Source: Gonocerus acuteangulatus
Lineage: Eukaryota > Arthropoda > Insecta > Hemiptera > Coreidae
Assembly (NCBI GenBank): GCA_946811695.1
Contig: OX328131.1
Location: forward strand, 8,881,326 to 8,945,325
DNA length: 64,000 nucleotides
Direction of reading: 5' to 3'
Below the pieces are notes generated by a model. It worked only from the letters and a program-made list of their open reading frames with translations, was not told where the DNA came from and did not search any database. Positions 22,385 through 33,433 of the stretch are shown here, piece by piece. Numbering within the stretch: the stretch's first letter is position 1; each line of letters starts with the position of its first letter. A program made the position numbers and the translations under genes.

Positions 22385-24949
22385 TCAACAATTATAGGGT
22401 TTGAGGTTACGAGCATGCCATTTCCCTGCTTGTGATCCTTTCTCATCTTCCAACCAACAGACTCCAGCTGGGCTAACACGGGTGACCTTGAAAGGACCGA
22501 TAAACTTGGGCACTAGCTTGGCACAGAACGAATTGGGTTTAGAGGATTGCGGAAAGCTCTTCCTGAGGACTTGATCTCCAGGCTTGAAGGTCTCTTCCCT
22601 TCGTCTGAGGTTGTAACGGTTCATCTGTGTATCTTGGGCTTTCACCACATTTTCTTCTACAGCGTGGAAGATCTCCTTCATTTTCTTCATACGTTGAGCC
22701 CATCTTTCCTTGGCTGGACTAACATCCTGATTCAGATCAATATCATGGTCCTGACTAGTAAAACGGGGGCTATTAGCCATGCGGAGTTCCCGACCATAAT
22801 TGAGGAAAGCCGGAGAGAACTTGGTGGACTCTTGGCAAACGGAATTGAGCGCAAACTGGATTTCACCAATGAACTTATCCCAGTTCTTGTGAGATCCCTG
22901 CAAGTAAGAAGTGATGATCTGTTTGATGTTACGATTAGACCTCTCAACAGGATTGGCTTGGGAATGATAGAAAGGGGTGCGGTGATGGTAGATACCACAA
23001 GACTCGGTGATCTTACCAATACATTTGCTTACGAGATTAGTACCATTGTCGGTGATGATGACTCTGGGACAACCAAAACGGTTAAGGATGACATTTCTAA
23101 ACTTTTCAGCAACCAAAGCAGCAGAGGTATTCCTTAAGGGGACCAACTCCACCCAACGTGTGAAAACATCTTGAAACACCAAAAGGTGGGTAAATCCTTG
23201 AGCACTACGAGGATAAGGGCCCATTATGTCAAAGCTGACGCAATCCCAAGGGGCTTGGATATGCCGATGCTGCATCCATCCTCTACTGGGCTGATTATTG
23301 GCTTTCACTCTCTGACAAACTTTGCAACGGCGAACAAAACGTGAAATATCATCATACATACCAGGCCAGTAATATGATTGTGCAACGCGCCAATAGGTCT
23401 TGGCAATACCAGGGTGTCCTGCTTGTGTAGCTGCATGGTTCTCCTCCATAACCTTGTTCCTTTGGTACGAGGGCACGACTAACTTCCAAGCTTCAGGTTC
23501 TTCTCGATCCATTCTATTCTTCTTGGCATCTTTTCGATAATAGTACAGACGTTCTTGACGAACCATCCATTCAGGGTGGTTATGAGGCTGACTCTTCACC
23601 CGCTTCATCTTCAAATCATACCATAAATCAGCTGGGCCAACTGCTTCTACTGAAAATACTCTGGGGGCTGAACCACCCGGGATTCCCGGTTTACACTTGG
23701 GACAATTAATTTTTGTTACTCCAGAATGTCCACACCTAAAACAAAATTGTGATCGGGGCAAAGTGCATTTACGATATACATGAGGTCCTTTACAATTCCA
23801 GCATTGCAGTGGAGCTTTTCTTCGAACCGGTGGTGGAGCTCTATCTTGATGTGGGCGAGGGGCAACAGGACAAGCTAGAACAGGGGAGCAATAAGATACC
23901 TTCAGGCTTTTATTCTCCTCCGATGGAGATGATGAGTTGTCCTCTACTGAATATAACTGGTATGTCGGGGAGGTAATCCTCTTCTTTTTGCCAGCTGAAC
24001 TGTCAGGCTTCTTCACGGGTCGAACTTCTTCAGACATCAACTCTGCTGTCCGACTGCGACTGGTTATAAATTTAATTAAATCATCATATGAAGGAAAAGA
24101 AGTAGATGAATATTCATCTTCAAATGCGCGACGACTACCAGGATCTAGGTTTGTCAAAGCCAATTGCAATTTCATGAAGTCCTTAATATCAGGAATACCA
24201 ACTTTTTCCAACGCACAAAAGCTATTAGTATGGGTGGTTAAAAACCGCTGAAGTTCCTTATGTGAACCATTCGACAGAGGAGAAAACTCCGTGACCTTAC
24301 GGAAATATATACTAGCCAAGCGTCTCTTATTCTGATACCTATTCTTCAAGGCTTCCAAGGCAATGACATAATTTTGGGGAAGTAAATCAATTCCAGCGAT
24401 GACCGAAAGTGCATCGCCAGATAATGAAGATCTTAAATATTGAAATTTTGCAATATCGGAGATATTTTTGTTGTTATCAACGACAGATTCGAACAATGAC
24501 AGAAATTCCACAAATTTCTCAGTTTCCCCTGAGAATGTAGGAATAGAGATACGAGGGAGGAGGTTATCACTGAGCGGAGTAACATGAGTAATTTCTCCTC
24601 TATTCAAAGGTTGAACAGTTGCTGTCTGCGCAAAGGCAAGATAATTCTCTTTTGCCTGATCTACTGCATCAGAGAAAGACCATTCTTCCGCTGAGATAGA
24701 GATGGTGAAATTCCCAACCTCATCATCATTTAATGAGACATTAAAGAGCTCAATTGCTGCACGGATTTCTGCCCATTCGGCTTCCGACTTAACCAACCTA
24801 TCAAATTTAGTTCTAAACTTAGAAGCAGTATCAGCTGTCAAAGCTTTTGACGTCAGAAAAATATCGCTGACCAAGGCAAACACTTTTTCCCTACGAGAGA
24901 GCAAAAATCTATATTTTTGAACGGTAGACAACTTCTCAAATGAAGACAT
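22385..24949 (-). CDS. Gag-integrase fusion polyprotein (no protease or RT)
   Basis: One intact 854-aa ORF starting at the Met at 24949. Residues 1-110: a charged, helical N-terminus. About 130-290: a DUF1759-like Gag capsid region (ISIPTFSGETEKFVEFLSLF, YLRSSLSGDA). 383-419: two zinc-knuckle-like modules (CWNCKGPHVYRKC and CFRCGHSG...CPKC). About 500-550: an H2C2 zinc finger (H505, H512, C542, C545). About 565-720: an integrase core with D574, D634 and E669 (DX35E spacing), catalytic residues intact. The rest is a C-terminal region with GPFKVTRVSP-type sequence. Between knuckles and H2C2 only about 80 residues remain; protease, RT and RNase H are absent without loss of frame. Near-identical LTRs imply recent movement, so a related full element probably supplies RT in trans. 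Confidence 0.9.
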   Translation of the reverse strand: MSSFEKLSTVQKYRFLLSRREKVFALVSDIFLTSKALTADTASKFRTKFDRLVKSEAEWAEIRAAIELFNVSLNDDEVGNFTISISAEEWSFSDAVDQAKENYLAFAQTATVQPLNRGEITHVTPLSDNLLPRISIPTFSGETEKFVEFLSLFESVVDNNKNISDIAKFQYLRSSLSGDALSVIAGIDLLPQNYVIALEALKNRYQNKRRLASIYFRKVTEFSPLSNGSHKELQRFLTTHTNSFCALEKVGIPDIKDFMKLQLALTNLDPGSRRAFEDEYSSTSFPSYDDLIKFITSRSRTAELMSEEVRPVKKPDSSAGKKKRITSPTYQLYSVEDNSSSPSEENKSLKVSYCSPVLACPVAPRPHQDRAPPPVRRKAPLQCWNCKGPHVYRKCTLPRSQFCFRCGHSGVTKINCPKCKPGIPGGSAPRVFSVEAVGPADLWYDLKMKRVKSQPHNHPEWMVRQERLYYYRKDAKKNRMDREEPEAWKLVVPSYQRNKVMEENHAATQAGHPGIAKTYWRVAQSYYWPGMYDDISRFVRRCKVCQRVKANNQPSRGWMQHRHIQAPWDCVSFDIMGPYPRSAQGFTHLLVFQDVFTRWVELVPLRNTSAALVAEKFRNVILNRFGCPRVIITDNGTNLVSKCIGKITESCGIYHHRTPFYHSQANPVERSNRNIKQIITSYLQGSHKNWDKFIGEIQFALNSVCQESTKFSPAFLNYGRELRMANSPRFTSQDHDIDLNQDVSPAKERWAQRMKKMKEIFHAVEENVVKAQDTQMNRYNLRRREETFKPGDQVLRKSFPQSSKPNSFCAKLVPKFIGPFKVTRVSPAGVCWLEDEKGSQAGKWHARNLKPYNC

Positions 24950-25110
24950 GATGACAATTATACAAGAAACGAGACTAAATAAATATAGAATAAAAATAGG
25001 AACTAACCACTACTAGGGTAAGACAGATATTAGACCAAGAAGAGCGAATATACAAATCTATGTAACATAAGAAGCTAAATTACCAAATAAAAGTGGAACC
25101 AAAGGTCCAA

Positions 25111-25123
25111 TGTTCGGGCGCCA
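25111..25123 (-). other. Primer-binding site (tRNA-Lys type)
   Basis: The minus strand reads TGGCGCCCGAACA, six bases inside the 5' LTR edge. It matches the 3' end of tRNA-Lys and continues with partial matches (GGAC). Confidence 0.85.
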
Positions 25124-25129
25124 TTAAAT

Positions 25130-26607
25130 TGTACCGAAATAAATTTGATTTGAAAGAATATTGAAACAAAAGAAAAACAGTTTAAAGCGAGACTCACTTA
25201 CCCACACCTGGGGTGGTACAATTTATCCGGATAGACAACGGATAGCCAGGTTCAATTAGGTAGAAACCCAGGTGATCCAAATAAAAAAAAAAAGAAAACA
25301 ACAAGATACTCCAGAGCTGGTAACTATATTGAAATAAAGTACAAAATGTTCCCAGTAAGATAACAATTACATGTACACACATATATATACCTTAAATATT
25401 ATAAATATCTATGAATACCAAAAAAAATAAATAAATGCCCAAATAAAGGGTAAGCATGAATACATATATACTCTAAATATCACAAGAAGAACTAATATCA
25501 TTCCAATACTGAACAATATAGCAAAAGGTATCGATAGATAAACACACATGTATATACCCCAGATACTATCAGTAATCTGGGAAGAACAAAATTAGACTCT
25601 AAATAAAAGCATAAATATATATATATATATATACATAAAAATATCACAAGACGAATCAATATTATCCAAGTATTGAATAATATAGCAAAAGGTATCGATA
25701 GATAAACACACATGTATATACACCAGATACTATCAGTAATCTGGGAAGAACAAAATTAGACTCTAAATAAAAGCATAAATAGATATATATATATATATAT
25801 AAAAATATCACAAGAAAAATCAATATTATCCAAGTATTGAATAATATAGCAAAAGGTATCGATAGATAACCACACATGTATATACACCAGATACTATCAG
25901 TAATCTGGGAAGAACAAAATTAGACTCTAAATAAAGCATAAATATATATATATATACATGAAAATATCACAAGAAGAATCAATATTATCCAAGTATTGAA
26001 TAATATAGTTACTTGCACTCATGGCAGTACTTGAACGGCAAAAGGAAAAAAAAGTTTAAATGAGGCCTGGAGATAAATGAAACGTGGAGACTGGTATCCA
26101 GTAGAAGATAAAATGGATGGGTTACTCACTCATATGTCCCACAATATGCTCTAGAAGCCTACCACATGGAGTTCCAATCACATGTTCGGCCAAAACGATA
26201 AACCGAGAAGACAAATGCCGCCTCTTCGTGCTACTGGGTCTTCATTTTCATTGTTAACAAAAAGGACGCCTCAGTCCCTCCTTAAAAGCTGGAAACCTCA
26301 TACTTGCAAAGAAAAACTTTTTTTCTCTAGCACCTGCTTCTACGCCATTTTCTCACAGACTCCCCCTAGAACCGACGCCACTCCTCCAAGGCCTACCGAC
26401 CACGGGGAAAAAAAACAGAAGAATAAAAATCTTAAATTATATACGAAACTATTACATCCAAAATGGAGAAGAAAATTGACTATCTTTTGTGGATAGTAAA
26501 CATTTACAAGTGGTGCGAATTCCAAATAAAATATAAAACGTGAAACGTTATCAGTCCAAAGAGGTAGAGAAAGCAGGTTCTCACTCCCCGCAGGGCGCCA
26601 CGTCACA
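25130..26607 (-). repeat. 5' LTR (element orientation)
   Basis: Near-identical partner of 20870-22347, including the 164-bp internal units. It should hold the promoter of the minus-strand element; no TATA call is made because of the TA-rich background. Confidence 0.93.
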
Positions 26608-27352
26608 CTGTTATAGGATTAGAGTGTTCCTATAAAGCCAAAACCAACTAATCCGTAGCTGTTCTAGGATTAGAGTGTTCCTATAAAGCCAAAACCACCT
26701 AATCCGTAGCTGTTATAGGATTAGAGTGTTCCTATAAAGCCAAAACCAACTAATCCGTAGCTGTTCTAGGATTAGAGTGTTCCTATAAAGCCAAAACCAA
26801 CTAATCCGTAGCTGTTCTAGGATTAGAGTGTTCCTATAAAGCCAAAACCACCTAATCCGTAGCTGTTATAGGATTAGAGTGTTCCTATAAAGCCAAAACC
26901 AACTAATCCGTAGCTGTTCTAGGATTAGAGTGTTCCTATAAAGCCAAAACCAACTAATCCGTAGCTGTTATAGGATTAGAGTGTTCCTATAAAGCCAAAA
27001 CCAACTAATCCGTAGCTGTTCTAGGATTAGAGTGTTCCTATAAAGCCAAAACCACCTAATCCGTAGCTGTTCTAGGATTAGAGTGTTCCTATAAAGCCAA
27101 AACCACCTAATCCGTAGCTGTTCTAGGATTAGAGTGTTCCTATAAAGCCAAAACCAACTAATCCGTAGCTGTTCTAGGATTAGAGTGTTCCTATAATGCC
27201 AAAACCAACTAATCCGTAGCTGTTATAGGATTAGAGTGTTCCTATAATGCCAAAACCAACTAATCCGTAGCTGTTCTAGGATTAGAGTGTTCCTATAAAG
27301 CCAAAACCAACTAATCCGTAGCTGTTATAGGATTAGAGTGTTCCTATAAAGC
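26608..27352. repeat. 51-bp satellite, right block
   Basis: About 14-15 more units, resuming with the duplicated CTGT. The last units change (ataatgcc, gccgaagcc) before unique sequence. Confidence 0.95.
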
Positions 27353-27800
27353 CGAAGCCATCTTGGAGTTGAGCTAATCCAAAACAGGACTTCTGTTTGA
27401 GGTGATTAGCAGAGAAAAGGCCGAGGTTTTTATGCCAGTTAACGAGGAAGAATAACAAAGCCAGGTCTGACTTAATCAGAACAACAAAGGGGGTTAGGTT
27501 TAGTTTTTGTTCTGACAGGAAGCTGATAGAAGCAGAGGAAGACTCATCAAGGGATGGTTGTTGTAACGGGAGACAACTCATTACAAACTCTTCAAATGGA
27601 GTTCTCTTTAAAATGAGCTTTCTTTTATGGGAGAAATAAGAATATACATAAAACAAACAGATAAAGTGTAATGTCATTACGCATTTGTATCTTGAGTTTA
27701 TGTATCTGATACTGGTCTTTAGGGCTCAATATCGAGATACCGAAGTTGTGATAAGCCGACATCATTTTTTCCTTTACTGATAACTTGGAACTGATTTTCT
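27353..27800. other. Unique sequence, no supported gene
   Basis: A minus-strand open frame of about 114 codons (27677-27333) runs into the satellite, with a hydrophobic stretch but no recognisable domain or splice support. Confidence 0.3.
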
Positions 27801-27807
27801 TACCAGC

Positions 27808-27905
27808 GGATAAAAAAATCAGGAGACCGGAGCATAGTACTGACCAGACATTCTTCGCAGTGTATCGTATGGTCAAGAATCAGATACCTCTACAGTATCT
27901 GTCCA
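27808..27905 (+). mobile_element. SINE-B 3' fragment
   Basis: It shares AATCAGG, CCGGAGCATAGTAC and AATCAGATACCTCTACAGTA with the full copies at 45.6 and 46.5 kb. About 35 bp of extra sequence (around CATTCTTCGCAGTG) lies between the shared parts. The tRNA-like head is missing. Confidence 0.65.
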
Positions 27906-28490
27906 GGCTTGATGAGAAAATATAACCAATTTGTATTCATAAAAATGATGTATATGGTTATTTTATTCTTACTCGAGTAGATTTATGAGTAGCATTGATG
28001 ACTAGACAGTCCTGATGTTTTTACCCTAGCTACAACCTCTCGGGGGTTGTCGGGAGACCGGCTGGGGGGGGGGGGGGAGAGAGTTTATTTAAGGATTCAA
28101 GGGGCAGAGTATATACGGAAATATTCCCGCATACTTGTAAAGCGTTGCTGGTTTGCCTACATCACCCCTGGGACTGTAAAGTAGGCCACGAAATCGTGCC
28201 TGGAATGCTATTAACATTTCTGAAGTGGGCAGGGACCCGCTAAACATTACAGGATTTCAGGAGCCGAAAATTGATTAATGCTGCAGATTTTGTTACGTTT
28301 TTATTTTCAGAAGAAAAGAAAATAATTCGGAACGCAGGAGTTGCATATCTTGTTTAATTTTGTTCTGTATTTAAACTCCAAGTACTAATGCAAATATTAT
28401 CTTTCTTCTTATTAACAACGTTTTGCATTGGTTTGGTTCAATATTTACCTCATATCTATATATAGATAGTACATACTACTAAATGCCTAG
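27906..28490. other. Unique sequence with G-run
   Basis: A run of G at 28065-28078 and CGGGGGTTGTCGGG nearby; no gene seen. Confidence 0.35.
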
Positions 28491-28674
28491 TTTTTTTTTT
28501 TTTTTTTTTACGGCGCATCTACATCTAGGTCATTAGCGCCGACATCCAGGGTGCAGCGAGGAATTTTACCAGCGAGCCGTGGGATGATAAAATTCCTGCC
28601 GGAGGTTGGGAATCGAACCCACCATCTCCCGCTTATGAATCCAAGGCGCTAGCCATTAGACCGCGGGAGACCCC
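28491..28674 (-). mobile_element. SINE-A, full-length copy
   Basis: The minus strand starts GGGGTCTCCCGCGGTCTAAT, with B box GGTTCGATTCC, the GGCAGGAATTTTATCATCCC tail and a poly(A). No clear TSD was read. Confidence 0.85.
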
Positions 28675-28899
28675 TTACTATGGCTGGAGGGAGGAACCGC
28701 GCTAAAAACTGTATCTAAGGAACCACTAACCTAGAAGAGAGAGAGTATATGATTTTGTCAAGGGCAAGGAAGCCGAAATGAATCATACATAGGATGTAAA
28801 ACAGCAGACAATCCTTCTTGAGATATTATGGTAAATAAATCCATGGATGTATTCTGGAACACACTAGAATAATCACAGATACCTTGTATCATTTTAGCG

Positions 28900-29031
28900 T
28901 GTTTCCTCCCTCCCCCATAGGGAGGAACCCCGCTTATAAGGTTGATACAATGAAACAATCCGGAAGTGCCGACTAGAAAATTTCGCGTTTCAGAACCCCT
29001 AGAGATCGAAAATAACGGTGGTTCAAATTTG

Positions 29032-29074
<43 letters not shown>

Positions 29075-30370
29075 CTGTTCGCTCATTTCTGGCTTCCCTA
29101 ATGGTCCGATTGTGATGAAATTTGGTACAAAAATCCGTCTTCCAATTTGAAAGGTCAAGTTCGTTAACCAGCAGAATCCGCCCACTGGAAGATGGCCTTT
29201 GGGGCAAAATTCGCGCAAAAAAATCGTAACGCTTACGTTTTTGTGTTCATAAGCTTGTAAGTACACGTTTTATATGCTTCTTGGGCTAGGGAAACGAATG
29301 AAATCATTTTCAAGGCGATAGTTTCAACCGTTTTCGAGAAAATTGGAAAAATAGTTTTTGAATACCGTTTTTGGTTTGGGTACTTAGAATCATGGGATTC
29401 AGTTGAAACATTTTCTGCGTGTTCTACTTTCATTAAAACTAATATGTTGAAATTTTGGTTACGTTTGGAGTTAAGGAAGGGTTAGAATAAAATATTTTAT
29501 TAACAGACATAAAAAATTTTGGTAACTTTGTATACTTTCCTTAATATTTCGAAAAAGGTTGAGAATCTTGCGAAACGTAAGATTACCATTAGAAAGCTTA
29601 CTAAATTTTCTACAAAAATGGTCCTAATAAAAGTTTTGATTAGGCGATGTCAATCGGAGAAATAAGTCCTTAAACCTTTGAAGTAATTGATTTCGCTTAT
29701 TCGAACTGTTCTTTTTGTCTTTGATTTTGGTACTTAGAATTATGGGATTCAGTTGAAACATTTTCTACATGTTCGAATTTCATCAACACTAATATGTTGA
29801 AATTTTGGTTATGTTAGGTGTAAAGAAAGGGTTAGAATAAAAGATTTTATTAACAGACAAGAAAAGTTTTGGTAACATTGTATACTTTCGTTAGTATCTC
29901 GAAAACCGTTGACAATCTTGGGAAGCAGAAGGTTACCAATCGAAAGCTTACTAAATGTTCTACAAAAAAGGTTCTAAAGAAAGTTCGAATGGTTCTTTTT
30001 GTCTATTTTATTCCTTGTTATTTTTAAATTGCTTATAGTCAGATAATGTATTTGACAATAAAACAGATTAAGTAAAATAAGAAGATCAATTTATTGTTAA
30101 AAATGTAGCGTTCAAAGAGAGAGATCCCAAGGCTTTCCAAATGCCTCTGAGCGGAGGCCTTTCTGCCCGACTTATGGGATAGCTGACCCATACAGGTAAG
30201 ATTGTAAATCAAGACCTTTCACAACTGGTTAGTTTGAGATTTCATTTGGATAGCTGTTTCGCTATTGATCTAAACAAAGTAATAACTGTTTCTATTCTAC
30301 GCCTTCATAAACACTAAAGATAAGAACGGAACCGCGCTAAGATGACGCAGTTCCTGCGAATCGGACATTT
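28900..30370 (-). repeat. Dispersed repeat family A, copy 2 (inverted)
   Basis: Reverse-complement counterpart of 16625-18885, about 10 kb away, with the same order of blocks and the same (TA)n position (29037-29071). It has continuous sequence where copy 1 carries the hammerhead insert. Internal units around GATTAGGCGATGTCAATCGG repeat. Confidence 0.75.
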
Positions 30371-30936
30371 TTTACATATTTTTTATTAATATTTCTTAAG
30401 TAGTAGAATATTTTTAACATGAGCTTTCGGTAACATAGTTTCCACTTCTTCAGGAAACACAAAATACTTGAAATTTAATATTTCATAACAGTGGAGTCTC
30501 ACTTATACGAAACTCACATATACGAAACATTCAGTTATAAGAAGAATTTTGCGTTCCCTGGCGGAACTCCATTTAATCCTGCATAATGAATTATTCACTT
30601 ACGGGATATTCAGTTATACGCAATATTCACTTATAGGAAAACTTATTTGTTCCCCTGGTGTAAATACTATTCAGTTATACGAAGAGACAACAGTTTTCCA
30701 CGAAACGTTTACAGACTTACCAAAGCCTTACCTCCACCAGTGTGTCTCTCTCACTCATCTCAGTTCTTCCTTGTGATTCTAGTAATCCAGCCGTGTTCTA
30801 TCCACTTTATCTTGAATGATTTCCTCAGTTTACGCGTTTTTTTTTCAGTTCTTTGTACAGTAGCCGTTCGAGTAGCCGTGATCTATTGGACCTACTCTCA
30901 TTTTTTTTTTAAATTATAAAAAGAACAATAAAAAAA

Positions 30937-30967
30937 GGGGGTCTCCCGTGGTCTAGTGGCTAGTAGT
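30937..30967 (+). mobile_element. SINE-A 5' stub
   Basis: Only the first 30 or so bases (GGGGTCTCCCGTGGTCTAGT GGC) remain before unrelated sequence, so it is broken just after the A box. Confidence 0.6.
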
Positions 30968-31050
30968 TGAAATTGCCATTGTCAACCTTTACGATTATTA
31001 TCGGTAAGAGGAAAGGAATTGAGGAGAAATGTGTGATATTAAACTTGAAA

Positions 31051-31213
31051 GGGGTCTCCCGTGGTCTAATGGCTAGCGCCTTGGATTCATAAGCGGGAGA
31101 TGGTGGGTTCGATTCCCAACCTCCGGCAGGAATTTTATCATCCCACGGCTCGCTGGTAAAATTATTCGCTGCACCCTGGATGTCGGCGCTAATGACCTAG
31201 ATGTAGATGCGCC

Positions 31214-31263
<50 letters not shown>
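31051..31263 (+). mobile_element. SINE-A, best full-length copy
   Basis: The tRNA-derived head GGGGTCTCCCGTGGTCTAAT is followed by B box GGTTCGATTCC, a 90-bp conserved tail (GGCGCTAATGACCTAGATG) and a poly(A) of about 45. The 13-bp TSD attaaacttgaaa is at 31038-31050 and 31264-31276. The acceptor-stem ends do not pair, so it is not a working tRNA. Confidence 0.92.
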
Positions 31264-31266
<3 letters not shown>

Positions 31267-31821
31267 AAACTTGAAAATATAATAATGTACTAATGTTATC
31301 GAGCAAAAAAATATCTACAAAAAATAAAATGTGACTTTTTATGAAGAATTTATTTTATTTTAAAATAGCCACGAAACATAGTACTATTCACTTATACGAA
31401 ACATTTTCCGTTCCCTCTCACATTCGTATAAGTGAGCCTCCACAAATTAACAATATTCAAGTTATCATGCATTCTAAAAAGCGAAAAACAATAAATGCTA
31501 TTATAATTGCTGTAATATATAAATAAATACGAAATTACAAACGAAAGAAATGTATTCGTTTGGATTCAAAGTCTCCGAATGTTATATCTCTAGATATTGG
31601 TCGAGTGTGCCTTAACACTACTGGTGTCCGTCACCATATTATTATGAGGAAGAAGAAAACTCCTGACTGTCATCTTGCACCTAGAATGGCAGGTAGGAAA
31701 TTAGATGTCTTGGTCTAGACAAGTCAGGAGGGTCGTCTTGTCATCGTGTAATGTTTCTTTTTATTTACTTCCCTTGTGCAAGGAGTTTTTTTTTACCTTA
31801 AAGTATGATATATATACATTT

Positions 31822-31859
<38 letters not shown>

Positions 31860-31865
<6 letters not shown>

Positions 31866-32390
31866 TCTGTCTGTTTGTCTATTTGTTCATTTTGCAAATC
31901 CACACCGTTTGACCGATTTTGACCAAGCTTGGCACACAGGTAGGTCTTGACCCGGGAAGTCTCATAGGCTAGGTCAAAAAACGTCTACCAGCTGTCTATC
32001 TGTTTGTTTGCTCCTTATACAGATCCACGCTGTTTGACCGATTTTGATCAATCTTGGTACAGAGGTAGGTGTTCATACTGGGAGAGTCGTAGGCTAAGTC
32101 AAAAACGTCTACCACCTGTCTGTCTGTATGTTTGTCTCTTATACGAATCCACGCCGTTTGACTGTATTTGACCGAACTTGACATACATGTAGGTCTTGAT
32201 CCGTTGAGTGTCATAGGCTAGGTTTAAATCGTCTAGGACTAACAGTTCCAAGGTCATGAGGGTTCGAAACTTTAAACCCGAACAGTTACAGATTTGCGTT
32301 ATTAGATTTTAATATTACTTATTTGGTTTCTAATTTATTTGGGCTTTTCAAGATGCAGAAAGTAGGTGTAGCATGGCACTCCGCAGCTAG
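31860..32390. repeat. Dispersed repeat family C, copy 1
   Basis: About three tandem units of roughly 125 bp with CCGTTTGACCGATTTTGACC, AGTCTCATAGGCTAGGTC and CTGTCTGTTTG. It ends at ATGCAGAAAGTAGGTG. A second copy is at 36455-37090. Non-coding; class unknown. Confidence 0.75.
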
Positions 32391-33060
32391 TATGTAAATA
32401 ATATTAGATTAAATATATTTGGAATATTAAGATTAAAACTGCCATGTTTCGAATGTTGTATTTAAAACAGTATAACGTTTTGGACTAATATATTCAGTTC
32501 ACTCCACCACCCCGACTGGATAGATATATAAAGGGTATATATACATATATATACACAGATAAAAATAAATACACACACACAAACATGCATACATATTTTA
32601 TTTTATTTGTTTTTAAATACTTATAACAACATATTTTCTAATATTAAGTGCTAGAAGAATTATATATTTCAAAATACACTAAAATATTTTAAGAGTCCAT
32701 GTCATACTATATAGCAACCAATACGATATTGTATTAGCTGCTATGCATTATTACCTGGGCTGTAAAATATTTTAACGTGTGATTAATGGTCGTGCTATAC
32801 TGATAGAATTCTACTAATACAGGACCACGTACTCATGGCAATATTATTACTACCAATGCAATACTATATAATATGTATAATTTGCACGCCTCCCTAACAT
32901 GGGTGGTGCGCGCAAATCCTGCCTGAGGAAGCTCAAAATCGCCGGATATGAGTTCAGGCGTGGATTTGGTAAAAGTGGACTGTATGAAATGATTATGAAA
33001 CAAATATTGTGAGAGAAAACTATATTAAATGAAACGTCTTTCCTAGGCTTGAAGAGGGTG
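32391..33060. other. Unique AT-rich stretch, no gene seen
   Basis: Nothing recognisable. Confidence 0.35.
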
Positions 33061-33061
33061 G

Positions 33062-33433
33062 TTGCGAATGGTGTTAATTTGTTATTTATCAAGATTAATG
33101 TTGCCTGGGGATTATGGTGGGCCGCATGCTGTGGTGTTTCCTCGACGTTCGCGTTGTCCTCGCCCCTCTCTCTTCCGCCCTCGCACTCCTGGCCGGAGAT
33201 TAGCTCCTCTACTCCTTCATGATGTATCTGATTTTCTTCGTTAGATGACTAAGGAGGATTTAGCTGTTGTGCGGTGTGCGTACTCTTCAGATGCCTGCGC
33301 TGCGTGCTGCAGTGCAAGCTTGCAGAAGTACCTGCTTCTGCAGGAGAGTGCGTGGGATCTTCGATTGGCGAGCGATAGAGTTAGCTCGGAGATCGATCAT
33401 AATAATATTATTACTAGTACATACAAGTGCTAA
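33062..33433 (+). other. GC-rich block with two abutting in-frame ORFs
   Basis: Two frames of 60 and 62 codons share one phase, separated only by TAG (33242-33244) followed at once by ATG. The block is far more GC-rich and CpG-containing than its surroundings (CTCGACGTTCGCG, CGCCCTCGCACTCC). No domain recognised. It could be a retrogene piece, a LINE fragment or a relic exon. Confidence 0.25.

Larger units (their letters stand above)
20866..26611 (-). mobile_element. LTR retrotransposon (Gypsy, Osvaldo-like?), recent insertion
   Basis: Minus-strand element with two LTRs of about 1478 bp (20870-22347; 25130-26607) starting TG and ending CA, flanked by the 4-bp TSD CTGT (20866-20869 and 26608-26611) inside the 51-bp satellite. 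The LTRs are near identical, differing mainly in A-run and TA-run length. It has a tRNA-Lys-type primer site, a polypurine tract and one ORF. The long LTRs, Lys primer and 4-bp TSD recall the Osvaldo/Ulysses group of Gypsy; this is an inference. Confidence 0.93.
30489..31443. mobile_element. pogo/Tigger-type MITE carrying a nested SINE-A
   Basis: Terminal inverted repeats CAGTGGAGTCTCACTTATAC and (reverse complement of the right end) GTGGAGGCTCACTTATACGA. The motif CACTTATACGAA repeats internally. The CAGTGGAG start suits pogo/Tigger elements. No transposase. It contains a SINE-A at 31051-31263 and a 5' stub at 30937-30967. Confidence 0.7.

Noticed and set aside
22547..23137. 196-codon plus-strand frame
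   Set aside because: Antisense to the integrase region of the intact 854-aa ORF.
31051..31125. Functional tRNA gene
   Set aside because: Has A and B boxes, but the acceptor ends do not pair, a shared tail and poly(A) follow, and a TSD flanks it: a SINE.
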